From the NCBI GenBank assembly GCA_020846515.1, contig JADLDX010000078.1:1-6913 (forward strand): a stretch of 6,913 bases of DNA, given 5' to 3'. Source of the DNA: Pirellulaceae bacterium (GTDB lineage: Bacteria; Planctomycetota; Planctomycetia; Pirellulales; Pirellulaceae). The notes beneath the pieces are model-generated. The model worked only from the letters and a program-made list of their open reading frames with translations. It was not told where the DNA came from and searched no databases. This document shows positions 5,845 to 6,913 of the stretch, one piece after another (the first letter of the stretch is position 1; each line of letters begins with the position of its first letter). The position numbers and the translations under genes are program-made.

Positions 5845-5928
5845 TGGGGTAAGATCACTCCACTTGGACCCCCGGTGCGCTGGGCAGCTGATTTTGGGGG
5901 ACGGACGATATCCAATATCCTGACCCCA
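5845..5928. repeat. Inverted pair of TGGGGT-type motifs, possible repeat remnant
   Basis: TGGGGTAAGAT (5845-5855, plus) and TGGGGTCAGGAT (minus strand, 5928-5917) face each other across about 60 bp. The stretch between contains TTGGGGGACGGACGATAT. Similar GGGGAC and GGGGTCA motifs recur around REP-associated transposases in Proteobacteria. No transposase is present, so this is at most a non-autonomous or decayed copy. Confidence 0.3.
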
Positions 5929-5954
5929 ATGAAATCAAAAATCTATATGGCCGG

Positions 5955-6913
5955 TTAGAAGTAATAGGTCCCCAGAACCTGCATGATGCGGCGGTCCGGC
6001 AAAATACCGAATTCGCTATTCTGGCGGCCGATGTTCTGCTGCAACTGGAACGTAAGATCGAAATTCGTCCAGTGCCGGCGCAATTCTAACCACGCCAGTT
6101 TGCTGTTGTCACCCATGTTGTAGCGCAGGTACGCGGTCAAATCGAGGTCTTTCAGCCAAAGATCTTTTTGCGTGACGTAAATCAGGATGGCTTGGCGCTG
6201 GGCCAGTTCTTGCAAACGTAGCGCCTCGCCCAGATAAGCGAGTTGGGCCGCCGGAGTAGCGGCGAGTGCATTCCACCGCGCCTGATTCAGCCCAAAGCCG
6301 TTGTACTGGTATTCGGCCGTAATCGACGTCTTGGCCAAAGTGGTATAGGTAAATCCGCCAACAAAGCGGTCCCGCGTCGCGATATTGGCCGGTATTGACA
6401 GGGCCCGGGTCAGCAAATCGGGTTCCCGGCCGCGTGTCCATTCCAGATGCAAGGTCGCCGCATCCGATAAAAGGGCCGTCATGTTCGCACCCACGGACGC
6501 TGACTGGCCACCTTCCTTGTACAGGAACAGCTGCGTATTAACGCTTTCGGAAACTCGGGTGCCCAAAGTCACCAGACCACGATCGCGGTTATTGGTAGAG
6601 CCAAGGTCCAGGCTCCAGCCGTCGGCGCTCGGTCGGGTAGACAGCTTGGGTGAGTACGCTATCGACAAAGAGCCTCCAGTCCAGAGTCGCTGACCCCGCA
6701 ACATCACTGAACCAATCCGGTTTTGACGCAATGCAAATGGATCGGCACTGGTCAACACTCGCAGACTGCCGTCACGAAAGAAATCCGTTGGGTTGTATCC
6801 ATACGCCGGCCCATTGCGCAGGTTAATGCGCCCGAAGTCAAACACCAGATCCCCACCGCCACCTGGTTGATAGCTTAGGTAGGCTTCGCGCAGACTGTTG
6901 ATCGTTGAATCCA
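5955..6913 (-). CDS. Outer-membrane beta-barrel protein, unassigned family (N-terminus beyond window)
   Basis: The frame is open to the right edge, so only the C-terminal 318 or so residues are seen. A GTG at 6845 is internal, because coding-like sequence (SLREAYLSY, then a Gly run) continues upstream of it. The protein shows alternating hydrophobic and polar strands with turns rich in Gly, Asn and Asp (for example TSITAEYQYNGFGLN, LDLTAYLRYNMGDNSKLAWLELRR). It ends in LGTYYF, with the terminal Phe that the Bam machinery recognises on barrel proteins. DFGRINLRNGPAYGYNPTDFF near the left of the visible part looks like a conserved family signature, but I cannot name the family. It could be a porin-like or exopolymer-export barrel. 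It is convergent with the PEP-CTERM gene, so it is a separate unit. Confidence 0.8.
   Translation of the reverse strand, partial: DSTINSLREAYLSYQPGGGGDLVFDFGRINLRNGPAYGYNPTDFFRDGSLRVLTSADPFALRQNRIGSVMLRGQRLWTGGSLSIAYSPKLSTRPSADGWSLDLGSTNNRDRGLVTLGTRVSESVNTQLFLYKEGGQSASVGANMTALLSDAATLHLEWTRGREPDLLTRALSIPANIATRDRFVGGFTYTTLAKTSITAEYQYNGFGLNQARWNALAATPAAQLAYLGEALRLQELAQRQAILIYVTQKDLWLKDLDLTAYLRYNMGDNSKLAWLELRRHWTNFDLTFQLQQNIGRQNSEFGILPDRRIMQVLGTYYF

Larger units (their letters stand above)
5594..5954. other. Intergenic region between two convergent genes
   Basis: No gene is supported here. After the terminator (5621-5648) come a group IIC intron-like 5' end (5650-5685), a bulged hairpin (5788-5810), a short CGCAC-GGA-GTGCG hairpin (5826-5838) and an inverted pair of TGGGGT-type motifs (5845-5928). 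No tRNA or other known RNA was recognised, and no terminator is clear for the minus-strand gene that ends at 5955. Confidence 0.6.

Overview
The window looks like a betaproteobacterial chromosome segment, with GC-rich genes, XrtA/PEP-CTERM family proteins and a sigma-54 type promoter. The lineage is inferred from protein style and could be another Gram-negative group that makes PEP-CTERM proteins.

Left part (1-2859, all minus strand): three genes of an XrtA (EpsH)/PEP-CTERM-associated exopolysaccharide export operon. In transcription order they are a Wza-type outer-membrane export lipoprotein (2859-2224), a Wzz-type inner-membrane chain-length determinant (2131-548) and a CpsD/BY-kinase-like tyrosine autokinase (541 to beyond position 1). 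The last two are only 6 nt apart. Together they form the envelope-spanning part of a Wzy-type polysaccharide machine: the kinase and chain-length protein control polymerisation, and the lipoprotein forms the outer-membrane exit. A gene-free stretch of about 430 bp (2860-3288) lies upstream and carries two strong consecutive stem-loops.

Middle (3289-4343, minus strand): a stand-alone ThiF/MoeB/HesA (E1-like) adenylyltransferase, preceded by a possible small ORF whose stop codon overlaps the ThiF start (TAATG). Their substrate is unknown.

Right-middle (4344-5648, plus strand): a PEP-CTERM secreted protein gene with a full signal peptide and a C-terminal VPEP sorting signal. A sigma-54 -24/-12 promoter (4536-4551) precedes it, with two perfect inverted repeats farther upstream, and a near-perfect rho-independent terminator follows. 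This protein is a likely substrate of the exosortase that accompanies the polysaccharide genes, so matrix polysaccharide and anchored matrix protein are encoded side by side.

Immediately after the terminator T-tract (5650-5685) is a sequence resembling the 5' end of a group IIC intron. That is the site type these introns invade, which makes it the most notable non-coding observation. The rest of the gap to 5954 holds further hairpins and an inverted GGGGT-type motif pair that may be a repeat remnant. From 5955 to the right edge (minus strand) lies the C-terminal part of an outer-membrane beta-barrel protein of unassigned function.
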